DNA from: Parahaliea maris
GTDB taxonomy: Bacteria > Pseudomonadota > Gammaproteobacteria > Pseudomonadales > Halieaceae
DNA length: 64,000 bases
Direction of reading: 5' to 3'
Assembly (NCBI RefSeq): GCF_008064665.1
Contig: NZ_VRZA01000005.1
Location: 248,001-312,000, forward strand
Of the stretch, positions 1 through 8,146 are shown piece after piece (position 1 is the stretch's first letter; the number at the start of each line of letters is the position of its first letter). Position numbers and translations under genes: made by a program. The notes under the pieces were generated by a model. The model did not search any database. It saw nothing but the letters and a program-made list of their open reading frames with translations, and was not told the origin of the DNA.

Positions 1-1060
1 TGTCAGCCACTGGGGTCTCGCCTGTCTCACGGCTCACCCTGTCAGCCTGCTCCTGGAAAGCCTGCCAGCTATCCCGGGAGGCCTCGCTTTCATCCCATTG
101 GACCTGAAGCTTTTTCCGGGCTTCCAATACTGCCCAGGTAGAGGACCCCACGATCGCAATTCCATCGGACAGTTCACTGGGATTACCCGTTCCCCTTACC
201 ACGAAGGCGTCTTTCACGCCGGGTGCCCGACGAACCTCCTCCAGGTTGGCGCTGACCACCTTCCCCCCCAGCACGGCGCACTTGACGAAAGTGCCGTACA
301 ACATCCCGGGAACCTGCTGATCGATACCAAACAGGGGACGTCCCTGGACGATATCGGCATTGTCCGTCTGCCCCACCCGGGTACCGAGCAGCGTATAGGT
401 CGAGGGATCCTTGAACGTCAAAGTTTCGGGCGACGGAACCGGTTGCCGCTCCAGTTCCGGGCCGACCAGTTCTGCAAAGGCTATGGATCGACCGGAACTG
501 TGCAGGATTCTTCCCTGCTCCGCCCTCAGCTCTGTCCTGGGCAGCTTCATTCGCTCAGCGGCCGCCGCCAGCAGCATCTCCCTCGTGGTCGCGCCGACGA
601 TCCGCATGGCCTGGAAATGACGCCAGATATTGGTGGAACCACCCGAAGATTGGCGCCCGAACCGCTCCTCTACCGGCGCCGCTTCCGTGCGCACACTCGA
701 CCAGTCGGCACACATTTCTTCAGCGACGATCATGGGCAGTGAAGTCTTTACCCCCTGGCCCATCTCCGGACCCGGCGAATAGATTGTGATGGTTCCGTCT
801 TTTGCCAGACTGATGAAGGTATTCAGCTCCACCGCGTCAACCGCAGGGGCTGCGTTGACCTCCGGAGTGCCCGACAGGGGTAAATAGCAGCCCAGCACCA
901 GGCTGCCGCCGCCGTAGCCGGAGAGCCTGAGGAAGCCGCGACGGCTGACCACGAGGCTCTCCTCCCCCGCCGCTGTGGAGGTAGTTAAATCAATCCCCCG
1001 GGCCTGCAATCTGCCTTTCAGGGTATCCGTGAGTCGCGAGGAGGGCTTACGCGTTGTCAA
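1..1060 (-). CDS. Molybdopterin-binding large subunit of isoquinoline-1-oxidoreductase-type hydroxylase (partial)
   Basis: N-terminal part (about 353 residues) of an aldehyde-oxidase/xanthine-dehydrogenase-type molybdenum subunit; the rest lies beyond the window's left edge. The visible protein has a twin-arginine-like leader (SRRGFLRLSG followed by a hydrophobic stretch), then the family's opening with GPEMGQGVKTSLPMIVAEE, so export by Tat is likely. It is read from translation of the reverse strand; long plus-strand frames here are antisense shadows. No in-frame ATG exists. A TTG at 1060 has GAGAGG nine bases upstream, and a GTG at 952 has GAGGAG six bases upstream and would start right at the Tat motif; either is possible. 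It lies 13 bp after the 2Fe-2S subunit gene, with which it would form the enzyme. The substrate cannot be told from sequence. Confidence 0.85.
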   Translation of the reverse strand, partial: MTTRKPSSRLTDTLKGRLQARGIDLTTSTAAGEESLVVSRRGFLRLSGYGGGSLVLGCYLPLSGTPEVNAAPAVDAVELNTFISLAKDGTITIYSPGPEMGQGVKTSLPMIVAEEMCADWSSVRTEAAPVEERFGRQSSGGSTNIWRHFQAMRIVGATTREMLLAAAAERMKLPRTELRAEQGRILHSSGRSIAFAELVGPELERQPVPSPETLTFKDPSTYTLLGTRVGQTDNADIVQGRPLFGIDQQVPGMLYGTFVKCAVLGGKVVSANLEEVRRAPGVKDAFVVRGTGNPSELSDGIAIVGSSTWAVLEARKKLQVQWDESEASRDSWQAFQEQADRVSRETGETPVAD

Positions 1061-1073
1061 TGGTCAATGCCTC

Positions 1074-1604
1074 TCACGCACGTTCTTGCGGGACGCCCGC
1101 CAGAGGGAGAGCCCCGGAATCCGCGACAGTCACAGCAGGGCTATTCTTCATTTCGGCCGCCGTGCGAATGGCCTTGCGAATCCGGTTGTAGGTACCGCAA
1201 CGGCAGAAATTCCCCGCCATATAGGCGTCAATTTCCTCATCACTGGGATCAGGATTCGTTTCAAGGAGCGCGGCGGCCGACATGAGCTGCCCCGCCTGGC
1301 AATAGCCGCATTGCGGTACGTCGAATTCCACCCAGAGCTTTTGCAGGATATGCAGATCATCCCCGTCTGACAGGCCTTCGATGGTCGTGATCTTCTGCCC
1401 CGCGACTGCACTCACCGGCAACGAGCAGGAACGCACCGGGTGACCATTCAACTGAACGGTGCAGGCGCCACACTGGCCAATACCACATCCGTACTTTGCG
1501 CCCACCAGGCCGATGGCATCCCGCAGGATCCACAACAGCGGTTCGTTCTGGTCTGCCTCGACGTGATGAACCACGCCATTAACTTCAAGTGAATGAGAAG
1601 CCAA
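1074..1604 (-). CDS. 2Fe-2S small subunit of isoquinoline-1-oxidoreductase-type hydroxylase
   Basis: 176-residue electron-transfer subunit of a molybdenum hydroxylase. The N-terminal plant-ferredoxin-like 2Fe-2S domain has Cys40, Cys45, Cys48 and Cys60; the C-terminal all-helical 2Fe-2S domain has Cys99, Cys102, Cys134 and Cys136 (CGYCQAGQ and NFCRCGTY). Length and cysteine spacing match the IorA type, in which this subunit passes electrons from the Mo subunit, often to a cytochrome c. The start is a TTG at 1604 preceded by GAGGG; no suitable ATG is in frame. It is the first gene of a two-gene operon with the large subunit and lies 275 bp downstream of a LysR gene on the same strand, which may control it. 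Substrate unknown. Confidence 0.9.
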   Translation of the reverse strand: MASHSLEVNGVVHHVEADQNEPLLWILRDAIGLVGAKYGCGIGQCGACTVQLNGHPVRSCSLPVSAVAGQKITTIEGLSDGDDLHILQKLWVEFDVPQCGYCQAGQLMSAAALLETNPDPSDEEIDAYMAGNFCRCGTYNRIRKAIRTAAEMKNSPAVTVADSGALPLAGVPQERA

Positions 1605-1879
1605 TACAAGACCCTCTGCAAAAAAGTGATATGGGGACGTCTGTCCGTGATAGAGACTACCAGTACGCTAGCAATGCCCGCGAGTGCCGGGGAACCGCTG
1701 GATAGAAGCGTGGGTAGGCTTCAGCTTTCAACATTCCATCTTCCAGCAAAATCGCCAGCGTGTGAGCCCGCGGCGAGGGAGTTTTACGCATACCTATGTA
1801 TTTTAGTGCCAGACAGGTGCAGGCAGCACCGCAGAATCACTATTGGCACAGTACGCCGGCGCCGGCCAACACTACCCGA

Positions 1880-2830
1880 TCACGGCGCTTTGCCTGTCAC
1901 AGACCGTTTTGATCCCAGAGAACTCCGCTGCGCCACCAGAAAATCGATCAGCGCCTGGGTTTTCGCAGGCCGCTGTTCTCGTGATGGCGCGTAGAGGAAA
2001 AACCCCGGAAAGGGTTTGCACCAGGGCTGCAACACCCGGACCAGGGTGCCCTCCTCCAGTTGCCGGCGGACGCAGAGATCAAGGTACTTCACCAGGCCCA
2101 CGCCCTGCACAGCTGCGGTCAGCATGCTTTCGTCATCGTTGAACACCGCGTTTCCCCTGGGCTCGAAGACAATGGTGCGATGCTCGCTGTCGGGGGAGGT
2201 GAACGTCCAGCGATCCAGGGTACCGCTGGAGCTGAAACGATAGGCGAGGCAATTGTGGTGCTGCAAATCAGCCGGTGTTTCCGGCACACCGCAGCGATCA
2301 AAGTAGGCGGGCGAGCCGATGACAGCCATCTCGATGGGCGGCGTCACGGGGATCGCAACCATGTGCTCGTCGACGCTCTCGCCCAACCGGATCCCCAGGT
2401 CCTCCCCTTCCGACACGATGTTCGCCAGGCCGTCGTTGTAATCCAGCTCCAGGCGCAGCCGCGGATAGCGGGTCAGCAGCGTTTCGAGGTGCGGCTCCAG
2501 CAACAGGCGTGCAGCGATCCGGGAGGTATTGATCCGCAGGACCCCTGAAGGCTCCGCGTGTGCCTCACCCACCTCCGCCACAGCACGCTCAATGCTCCCA
2601 ATGGCCGGGCTGATCGCATCCAGCAGGCGCTGACCTTCGTCAGTCAAAGACATATTTCGGGTCGTACGGTTGAGCAAACGCACACCCAGTTGCTGCTCAA
2701 GCGACTTCAGCTGCTGTGAGAGCGCGGCGCGCGAGACCTCCATCTCCCTGGCAGCCCTGGTAAAGCTGCGATGACGGGCAATGTGGAAGAACCACACCAG
2801 GGCCGGCACCTGTGACGGATCCAGCGACAT
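1880..2830 (-). CDS. LysR-family transcriptional regulator
   Basis: 316 residues with the LysR layout: an N-terminal winged helix-turn-helix at roughly residues 9-68 (SFTRAAREMEVSRAALSQQL) and a substrate-binding domain over the remainder, including the CrgA-subgroup-like start of the effector domain (PSGVLRINTSRIAARLLLEP). The ATG at 2830 has AGGAG eight bases upstream. It is divergent from two alpha/beta hydrolase genes, sharing a region of about 120 bp, and lies upstream of the molybdenum hydroxylase genes on its own strand, so either set could be its target. LysR proteins usually act on the divergent gene, which favours the hydrolases. Confidence 0.92.
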   Translation of the reverse strand: MSLDPSQVPALVWFFHIARHRSFTRAAREMEVSRAALSQQLKSLEQQLGVRLLNRTTRNMSLTDEGQRLLDAISPAIGSIERAVAEVGEAHAEPSGVLRINTSRIAARLLLEPHLETLLTRYPRLRLELDYNDGLANIVSEGEDLGIRLGESVDEHMVAIPVTPPIEMAVIGSPAYFDRCGVPETPADLQHHNCLAYRFSSSGTLDRWTFTSPDSEHRTIVFEPRGNAVFNDDESMLTAAVQGVGLVKYLDLCVRRQLEEGTLVRVLQPWCKPFPGFFLYAPSREQRPAKTQALIDFLVAQRSSLGSKRSVTGKAP

Positions 2831-2875
2831 ATTGGTAACTCCTGCTTAACAGTCATGTCATTTTAGGCCCATTTA

Positions 2876-2903
2876 TTGAACGGTGTCAGTTACCTACTAT
2901 GCT
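2876..2903 (+). promoter_or_regulatory. Sigma-70-like promoter for the alpha/beta hydrolase pair
   Basis: TTGAAC at 2876-2881 and TATGCT at 2898-2903 are separated by 16 bp. They lie about 50 bp upstream of the ATG at 2954 in the gap between the divergent LysR gene and the hydrolases. GGTAAC near 2832 and GTTACC at 2889-2894 flank the region as short inverted motifs, which could be part of a LysR site, but this is weak. Confidence 0.5.
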
Positions 2904-2953
2904 TCCTGTGGCGCGTGGCCACGCACCGCGAGAGCGCAACAGGAGACAAGACC

Positions 2954-3868
2954 ATGGAAAAGATCAGCATCAAAAACCTCAATGGCCAGGGCACCACCCT
3001 GTCGGCCATCATCTATTTTCCGGAGGGCTTTGACGGCAACCAGACCTACCCGGCCCTGGTGGTCTCCCACCCCGGCGGCGGGGTGAAAGAACAGACCGCG
3101 GGGCTGTACGCGCAGCACCTGGCAAAACACGGCCTGGTCACCGTTGCCTACGATGCCTCCTACCAGGGAGAGAGCAGCGGCGAACCCCGCCAACTGGAAA
3201 ACCCCCATGTGCGCACGGAGGATGTCAGCGCGGTCATCGACTACCTGACCACCCAGCCCTACATCGACGCCGAGCGCATCGGCGCCATGGGCATCTGCGC
3301 GGGCGGTGGTTACAGTGCCAACGCTGCAATCAACGACCCCCGCATCAAGGCCCTGGCCACCGTCAGCGCGGTCAACATCGGCCAGATGTTCCGCAATGGC
3401 TGGGACAACACGGTGAGCGATGCTGACGCCAGCCCCCTGCTCGCCATGGGTTCACAATCCCGGACCAGCGACGCCGGCAACGCCGACCTGGCGACCCTGC
3501 CGCTGGCCCCCATGCGCAAGGAAGACGCACCCAACGCCGAACTGGCCGAAGCCTGGGAGTACTACCACACGCCACGCTGCGAACACCCGAATGCCCCCGG
3601 GTTCATGACGGCTCGCAGTCTGAACCAGATCATCACTTACGACGCCTACCATAAGGCGGAGGCCTTCCTGACCCAGCCAGTACTGACTGTCGTGGGCGAT
3701 GCAGCCGGCAGCAAGTGGATGAGCGACGACCTGCTGGAGCGCGCGGCCAGCGCTGACAAGCAGATGCACATCGTCAAGGGTGCGAACCACATGTCCCTCT
3801 ATGACGTGCCCGAGTATGTCGAAGAAGCCGTCGCCGCGTTGGCGCCGTTTTTCGGACGCACCCTGTAA
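2954..3868 (+). CDS. Alpha/beta hydrolase, dienelactone-hydrolase-like (paralog 1)
   Basis: 304-residue alpha/beta hydrolase without an obvious signal peptide. The nucleophile elbow is G-I-C-A-G (Cys115), so the nucleophile is cysteine as in dienelactone hydrolase rather than serine. The likely catalytic His sits in KGANHMSLYDVPEY near the C terminus. The ATG at 2954 follows AGGAG at 2941-2945 and is preferred over upstream in-frame starts. A close paralog follows 14 bp later, so the two are probably co-transcribed. The family resembles E. coli YcjY-type proteins; the substrate (an ester, lactone or thioester) is not known. Confidence 0.85.
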   Translation: MEKISIKNLNGQGTTLSAIIYFPEGFDGNQTYPALVVSHPGGGVKEQTAGLYAQHLAKHGLVTVAYDASYQGESSGEPRQLENPHVRTEDVSAVIDYLTTQPYIDAERIGAMGICAGGGYSANAAINDPRIKALATVSAVNIGQMFRNGWDNTVSDADASPLLAMGSQSRTSDAGNADLATLPLAPMRKEDAPNAELAEAWEYYHTPRCEHPNAPGFMTARSLNQIITYDAYHKAEAFLTQPVLTVVGDAAGSKWMSDDLLERAASADKQMHIVKGANHMSLYDVPEYVEEAVAALAPFFGRTL

Positions 3869-3882
3869 CTGGAGTACTGAAG

Positions 3883-4824
3883 ATGAGCCATGAAAACAAA
3901 GTCGGCGTGACCTACGCCAACCTCGGCTGGGACACGGCAGCCGACCTCTACCTGCCGCCGGGTTTCGACGAAACGAGACAATACCCGGCTATTGTCAGCA
4001 CCCACCCCATCGGCAGTTGCAAGGAGCAGACCTCCGGTAACATCTACGCCCGAGCGCTGGCGGAAGCAGGCTTTATCGCGCTGGCCTTTGACGCCAGCTT
4101 CCAGGGCGCCAGCGGTGGGTCGCCGCGCTTTATCGAGGACCCGGCAATCCGGGTTTCGGACATCCGCTTCGCCATCGACTATCTGGTTTCCCTGCCCTAC
4201 GTGGATGCACAGCGGATCGGCGCGATCGGCGTGTGCGGCGGTGGCGCCTACACCGTTCATGCCGGGATCACCGATCATCGCATCAAGGCCCTCACCTCCA
4301 TCACCGGAGTCAACTTCGGCCGCCTGATGCGGGAAGCCTTCAGTGAATTTGACCCCGTCGCCGCGCTGGACGCGATGGCCGCCCAACGCACGGCGGAAGC
4401 ACAGGGCGCGGAGCGCAATGTCATCAATTACCTGCCAGCATCGGTAGCGGAAGGGCGGGAAAACGGGCTGACCGATATTGATGTACTGGAAGCAACGGAC
4501 TACTACAAAACCCCCAGGGGCCAACAAGCCAACGGCGCGACCAGCGGCCTGTTTTCCTTTAACAGCGCCGCCATGGGCTGGGACGCTTTCCTGCAGGCGG
4601 AGGTACTGTTGACCCAGCCCCTGATGATCGTCATCGGCGACAAGCCCGGCGGCTTTGGCGCCTACCGCGATGGTTGGGAGTTGTACGGAAGGGCCGCATC
4701 GAAGGAAAAACAGATCGTGGTCGCGGAAGGCTGGTCACACTACGACCTGTACGACAGGCCAGAGCCCGTCGACTTCGCGCTCTCGCGGGTCATTCCCTTC
4801 TTCCGCGAGCACCTGCAGGCATAG
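3883..4824 (+). CDS. Alpha/beta hydrolase, dienelactone-hydrolase-like (paralog 2)
   Basis: 313-residue paralog of the gene just upstream, sharing the order of motifs: HP-x-GS-CKEQT near residue 41, a Cys nucleophile elbow G-V-C-G-G (Cys118), and a C-terminal EGWSHYDLYDRPEP region carrying the likely catalytic His. No signal peptide is seen. The gap to the upstream gene is 14 bp with a GGAG-type ribosome site, so this is a two-gene operon made by tandem duplication. Its last codons and the sequence after the stop are part of a three-copy 15-bp tandem repeat. The substrate is unknown; keeping two divergent copies suggests related but different substrates, or a heteromer. Confidence 0.85.
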   Translation: MSHENKVGVTYANLGWDTAADLYLPPGFDETRQYPAIVSTHPIGSCKEQTSGNIYARALAEAGFIALAFDASFQGASGGSPRFIEDPAIRVSDIRFAIDYLVSLPYVDAQRIGAIGVCGGGAYTVHAGITDHRIKALTSITGVNFGRLMREAFSEFDPVAALDAMAAQRTAEAQGAERNVINYLPASVAEGRENGLTDIDVLEATDYYKTPRGQQANGATSGLFSFNSAAMGWDAFLQAEVLLTQPLMIVIGDKPGGFGAYRDGWELYGRAASKEKQIVVAEGWSHYDLYDRPEPVDFALSRVIPFFREHLQA

Positions 4825-4852
4825 CACTTACAGGCAAAGCACCTGCAGGAAT
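4808..4852. repeat. 15-bp imperfect tandem repeat, three copies, across a gene 3' end
   Basis: Three contiguous 15-bp units at 4808-4822 (AGCACCTGCAGGCAT), 4823-4837 (AGCACTTACAGGCAA) and 4838-4852 (AGCACCTGCAGGAAT). The first unit is the end of the hydrolase coding sequence, with the stop codon falling at the unit 1/2 junction; the other units fill almost the whole gap to the convergent AraC gene. Units 1 and 3 contain the palindrome CCTGCAGG. This looks like replication-slippage copies of the gene end. Confidence 0.9.
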
Positions 4853-4857
4853 AGGTC

Positions 4858-5862
4858 CTAAAGCTCCGCCCGATAGCGCGCCGGCGGCATACCAAACCAG
4901 CGCTTGCAGGCCCGGGTGAGGCTGGCGGAATCACAGTAGCCCGACTGGGCGACCACCTCGTCGATACTGTAGCGGGGGTCGCGCAGCAGGTCGGCCACGT
5001 GGTTGCGCAGGTACTCGTCCTTGATCCGGCTGTAATCGGTGCCCAACTGGGCGAGCCGGGTGCGCAGTTTGCGCGGGCTGAGCTCGAGCTCCTGACAGAG
5101 GTCTTCCAGTGAGGGCACCCTGCCATTCAGCTCAATCGCATTGTGAATCTCGGCCCTGATCCGTGACCGCAGGCTCACCCGGTCATTGAAGATGTCGACG
5201 ATGTGCGCGGGGGATTCTTTCAGGAAGCTCTGTAGTTCGGCGGGGGAACGCTCGATGGCGCAATCCAGGAGATGACTGGAAAAGACCATGCAGCTGCTGT
5301 CCTGCCCGTACAGCACGGGGCAATCGAACAGGCTGCGGGGGTCGTGCTCCCGCTCGCTCTGCTGGTGGGCAAAGTGCACCTCGATCAGCGGTAACGGGGT
5401 ATCGATGCACCAGGACAGGAACCGGTGCCAGAGCATGGTGTAGAACTCGGTGAGAAAATGCTCCGGATCGTCGGGCCCGACGTAGGTGCCAATGCCGAGA
5501 AATATCCGCTGCCCCTCGCGCGAGACCGTAAGCCGATGGCAAACGGGGGGCAGGAAACTGCTGATGCGCTGGCCGCGGTCGAGGGCCATCTTCAGGGTTT
5601 CGCCATCCGACATATAGTCGCAGGTCAGCGCCCAGGTCCCCCTCGGCACCGGGTCGGGGCTGATCCCGAAGCATTCGTCGTTGGTCGCCTTCCAGATCCC
5701 CTGCAGGATCTGGGCGATTGCGTCACGCTCGGAAGACGGCGTTTCGAGGACCGGGCCGATATCAGCAAGGAGAGCCTGATAAGCCTCTGGCTCCATCTGC
5801 TCCTGCAGGTGGCCCTGGACCTGACGCTTCAGGATGCGCAAGTAGTGTTGCTGTATAGCCAT
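4858..5862 (-). CDS. AraC-family transcriptional regulator
   Basis: 334 residues. The C-terminal ~100 residues are an AraC double helix-turn-helix (GTDYSRIKDEYLRNHVADLL, then SIDEVVAQSGYCDSASLTRACKRWFG and PPARYR). The N-terminal ~220 residues match the effector-sensing region seen in OruR/ArgR-like AraC proteins. It converges on the two alpha/beta hydrolases and ends 34 bp from them, so its direct control of them is not obvious. The neighbour on its upstream side is gcvT on the same strand, 128 bp away. The ligand is unknown. Confidence 0.9.
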   Translation of the reverse strand: MAIQQHYLRILKRQVQGHLQEQMEPEAYQALLADIGPVLETPSSERDAIAQILQGIWKATNDECFGISPDPVPRGTWALTCDYMSDGETLKMALDRGQRISSFLPPVCHRLTVSREGQRIFLGIGTYVGPDDPEHFLTEFYTMLWHRFLSWCIDTPLPLIEVHFAHQQSEREHDPRSLFDCPVLYGQDSSCMVFSSHLLDCAIERSPAELQSFLKESPAHIVDIFNDRVSLRSRIRAEIHNAIELNGRVPSLEDLCQELELSPRKLRTRLAQLGTDYSRIKDEYLRNHVADLLRDPRYSIDEVVAQSGYCDSASLTRACKRWFGMPPARYRAEL

Positions 5863-5990
5863 CTAACCCCAGCTGTTATTTGAACTGTATGCCCGAGGCA
5901 CAGCGGAAGACTACCCTGCCCCTCGAGGTGGGTAAACAGCCGCTGGCCTGTGGCTGGGATTATACGGTAGTGAGAGCGCTTTAGCCGTGA

Positions 5991-7121
5991 TCAGCCGCGA
6001 TGGTAGCGCTGGGGCACGAAAGGCATTTTGCTGACCCGCATCGGCAGGCGCTTGCCGCGTACCTCGGCGAACAGCTCGGTATCCAGAGCCGCGCAATCAG
6101 CCGTCACGTAGGCCATGGCCACCGGCGCTTCGGCACTGGGCCCGAAAGTCCCGGAGGTCACGGCACCCACCGCGTTACCCTCGGCATCGAAGAGTTCGGT
6201 GCCTTCGCGCACCGGGGCACGCCCCTCGCCTACCAGGCCTACCCGCTTGCGCGCCACCTGCTTGGTGGCGATCTGTTCGAGCACCACGTCGGAGCCGATA
6301 AAGCCGCCGGGGCGCTCGCCATCGGCGCGACGGGCCTTGCTGATGGCCCAGATCAGGCTCGCCTCGATCGGGGTCGTGGTGGTATCCAGGTCGTGACCGT
6401 ACAGGCACAGGCCGGACTCGAGACGCAGGGAATCCCGTGCACCGAGGCCGATGGGCTCGACTTCTTCCTGGGCCAGGATTTCACGGACCACTGCGTCGGC
6501 CTGGGCGGCAGGAATGGAGATTTCGAAACCGTCCTCACCGGTGTAGCCGGAACGGCTGATGAAACAATCGGCCCCGAGAATCGTCATGCGGCGGGAGTCC
6601 ATGAACACCATGTCGGCGGTTGCGGGCGCCAGGCGGGCCATGACCGCTGCGGCAGCCGGTCCCTGCAGGGCGACCAGCGCGCGGTCGTCCAGCAGCTCCA
6701 TGCTGACAGCATCGCCGAGGTGGGCCTCGAGGTGGGCAATGTCCTGGGCCTTGCAGGCTGCGTTGACCACCAGGTACAGGCAATCACCGTAGTTGGTGAC
6801 CATCAGGTCATCGAGGATGCCGCCCTCGGCATTGGTGAACAAGGCATAGCGCTGCTTGCCTTCGGGCAGGTCGATAATATCTACCGGCACCAGTGCCTCC
6901 AGGGCCGCCGCGGCACTCTCGCCACGCAGGTTGAGCTGGCCCATATGCGACACATCGAACAGGCCGGCCTTGTCCCGGGTGTGCAGGTGCTCCTTCTTTA
7001 CCCCCAGTGGGTATTGAACGGGCATCTCATAGCCGGCGAAGGGCACCATCTTGCCCCCCAGTTCAATGTGAAGGTCGTAAAGAGGGGTTTTCAGCAGATC
7101 CCCGGCAGCGTGGTCGGTCAT
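5991..7121 (-). CDS. gcvT: Aminomethyltransferase, glycine cleavage system T protein
   Basis: 376-residue T protein that takes the aminomethyl group from lipoyl-GcvH, releases ammonia and forms 5,10-methylene-tetrahydrofolate. Recognisable blocks are LYDLHIELGGKMVPFAGYEM at the N terminus, GLFDVSHMGQ, and SGYTGEDGFEISIP in the middle folate-binding part; the length is usual. The ATG at 7121 has GGAG eight bases upstream; a TTG six codons earlier overlaps that ribosome site and is rejected. It is separated from sdaA-glyA-gcvHP by the divergent XRE regulator and has its own promoter and a palindromic operator, so it is probably co-regulated with the rest of the system though not in the same operon. 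Confidence 0.97.
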   Translation of the reverse strand: MTDHAAGDLLKTPLYDLHIELGGKMVPFAGYEMPVQYPLGVKKEHLHTRDKAGLFDVSHMGQLNLRGESAAAALEALVPVDIIDLPEGKQRYALFTNAEGGILDDLMVTNYGDCLYLVVNAACKAQDIAHLEAHLGDAVSMELLDDRALVALQGPAAAAVMARLAPATADMVFMDSRRMTILGADCFISRSGYTGEDGFEISIPAAQADAVVREILAQEEVEPIGLGARDSLRLESGLCLYGHDLDTTTTPIEASLIWAISKARRADGERPGGFIGSDVVLEQIATKQVARKRVGLVGEGRAPVREGTELFDAEGNAVGAVTSGTFGPSAEAPVAMAYVTADCAALDTELFAEVRGKRLPMRVSKMPFVPQRYHRG

Positions 7122-7207
7122 TGTGTTCTCCGCATTCAATCAATAACACCCGCTCACAGGCACACGAATATGGGAGCGGGGGTCCGGTGGCAATACGTTC
7201 AATGGCA

Positions 7208-7225
7208 GGCGGTCATGAGACCGCC
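7208..7225. other. Inverted repeat in the gcvT leader
   Basis: GGCGGTC-ATGA-GACCGCC, a perfect 7-bp stem with a 4-base loop, lies between the gcvT operator and its start codon. A second pair of arms, CCCGCTC at 7149-7155 and GAGCGGG at 7174-7180, follows in the same leader. Neither is followed by a T-tract. They could shape the leader RNA or be protein sites. I did not see the conserved glycine-riboswitch core here. Confidence 0.5.
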
Positions 7226-7227
7226 AT

Positions 7228-7243
7228 GTTTCCAATAGGAAAC
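7228..7243. promoter_or_regulatory. Palindromic operator upstream of gcvT
   Basis: GTTTCC-AATA-GGAAAC, perfect 6-bp arms around a 4-bp centre. Its reverse complement matches the site at 8022-8037 in 15 of 16 positions. It lies directly downstream of the gcvT -10 element, over the likely transcription start, where a bound protein would block transcription. The obvious candidate to bind it is the XRE-cupin protein encoded next to it; this is inference. Confidence 0.75.
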
Positions 7244-7244
7244 A

Positions 7245-7273
7245 AAAGTAGCGGATCAGCTCCGCCAATGCAA
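7245..7273 (-). promoter_or_regulatory. Sigma-70-like promoter of gcvT
   Basis: On the minus strand, TTGCAT (7273-7268) and TACTTT (7250-7245) are 17 bp apart. The palindromic operator at 7228-7243 begins 1 bp after the -10 element. The promoter lies in the gap just beyond the stop codon of the XRE regulator gene. Confidence 0.55.
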
Positions 7274-7283
7274 ACACTTCGGC

Positions 7284-7913
7284 TCAGGCCGTCACCCACA
7301 ACACCACCGCATCTTCCTCACTGGTAGAGGTCAGGGCGTGGCCCATCTCGCAATCATAGTAGGCGCTGTCGCCGGTAAACAGCTCTATGGGCTCGTAGAA
7401 CTCCGTATAGAACATGATGCTGCCAGCGAGGACGTACAGGAACTCCTCTCCCCCGTGGCGCACCCAGTCACCGTACTCGTCAAACGAACGCGCGCGCACT
7501 GCGGTTCGATAGGGCAGCATTTTCTTCTGCCGCAGCTGGTTTGCGAGCATTTCGTGCTCGTAGGTGGGCGTCGGGTGCGGCTCACCCTCGCCGGCCCGGG
7601 TAATATCGCGGCGGCCGCCGGAACTGCGCCGCTCGACAGGCTGGGCAAACAGTTGCGGGATGTCGATTCCAAGCCCTTTCACCAGCTTGTTGACGGCGCT
7701 GAAGGTAGGCGAGATCTGCTCGTTTTCGATCTTCGACAGGGTGGAGCGCGCCAGGCCGGTCAATTTGCTGGCCTCTTCCAGGGTCAGGTTCTGGCTCAGC
7801 CGGATCTCGCGCACCCGCTTGCCCAGTTGCAGGGGCTCCACCATGGCCTCGGCCCGCTTGCGCTGTACCATCAGCCCTTCCTGCTCCTGTAAAAAATGTG
7901 GCTGATCCGGCAT
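7284..7913 (-). CDS. XRE-cupin transcriptional regulator of the glycine/serine genes
   Basis: 209 residues: an XRE-type helix-turn-helix at about 30-88 (LGKRVREIRLSQNLTLEEAS, ARSTLSKIENEQISPTFSAV) and a C-terminal cupin at about 130-205 (GEEFLYVLAGSIMFY, GDSAYYDCEMGHAL), the usual fold of ligand-sensing metabolic repressors. The ATG at 7913 follows GAGAGG; the frame is open further upstream but without a good ribosome site. It sits between gcvT and the divergent sdaA-glyA-gcvHP operon, and matching palindromes lie before all three transcription units, including its own. The likely ligand is glycine, serine or a derivative. Position and operators support control of this block; no direct proof. 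Confidence 0.88.
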   Translation of the reverse strand: MPDQPHFLQEQEGLMVQRKRAEAMVEPLQLGKRVREIRLSQNLTLEEASKLTGLARSTLSKIENEQISPTFSAVNKLVKGLGIDIPQLFAQPVERRSSGGRRDITRAGEGEPHPTPTYEHEMLANQLRQKKMLPYRTAVRARSFDEYGDWVRHGGEEFLYVLAGSIMFYTEFYEPIELFTGDSAYYDCEMGHALTSTSEEDAVVLWVTA

Positions 7914-8021
7914 TTTCCTCTCCCGCTCCTCACCCGTCGGCTCCGGGCGCAATGCTATCGCAGCTGCGCGCCGCCACCTAGTTCCAATATGAGGCACAGT
8001 GTACACCAGTACGCACCAAAA

Positions 8022-8037
8022 GTTTCCTATTGGAAAT
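8022..8037. promoter_or_regulatory. Palindromic operator between the XRE regulator and sdaA
   Basis: GTTTCC-TATT-GGAAAT, nearly the reverse complement of the gcvT site. It is placed almost evenly, 109 bp from the regulator start and 110 bp from the sdaA start, so one site could serve both divergent units. A weak half-like motif, GTTCCAATATG, occurs at 7981-7991. Possible plus-strand elements TTGCGC and TAGCCT (17-bp spacing) follow the operator, but they are weak. Confidence 0.72.
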
Positions 8038-8146
8038 TTTTGTTGCGCATCGGAACTCTCATTGCTAGCCTGTCACTCTCCCCCACGGCCCGCGGCTTCT
8101 GTCCGGGTCGTTTTTTATCACCGGGCTTTGGAAGAGATCCAGTGGC

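Noticed and set aside
98-742. 214-codon plus-strand open frame at the left edge
   Set aside because: The reverse strand encodes the molybdopterin subunit with recognisable motifs, so this is its shadow.
4858-5862. AraC gene as part of the hydrolase operon
   Set aside because: It is convergent with the hydrolases, so it cannot share their transcript.
6000-7238. 412-codon plus-strand open frame
   Set aside because: Antisense shadow of gcvT with no family features.
7122-7283. Glycine riboswitch upstream of gcvT
   Set aside because: The leader has hairpins but none of the conserved tandem glycine-aptamer core; a palindromic operator explains control better.
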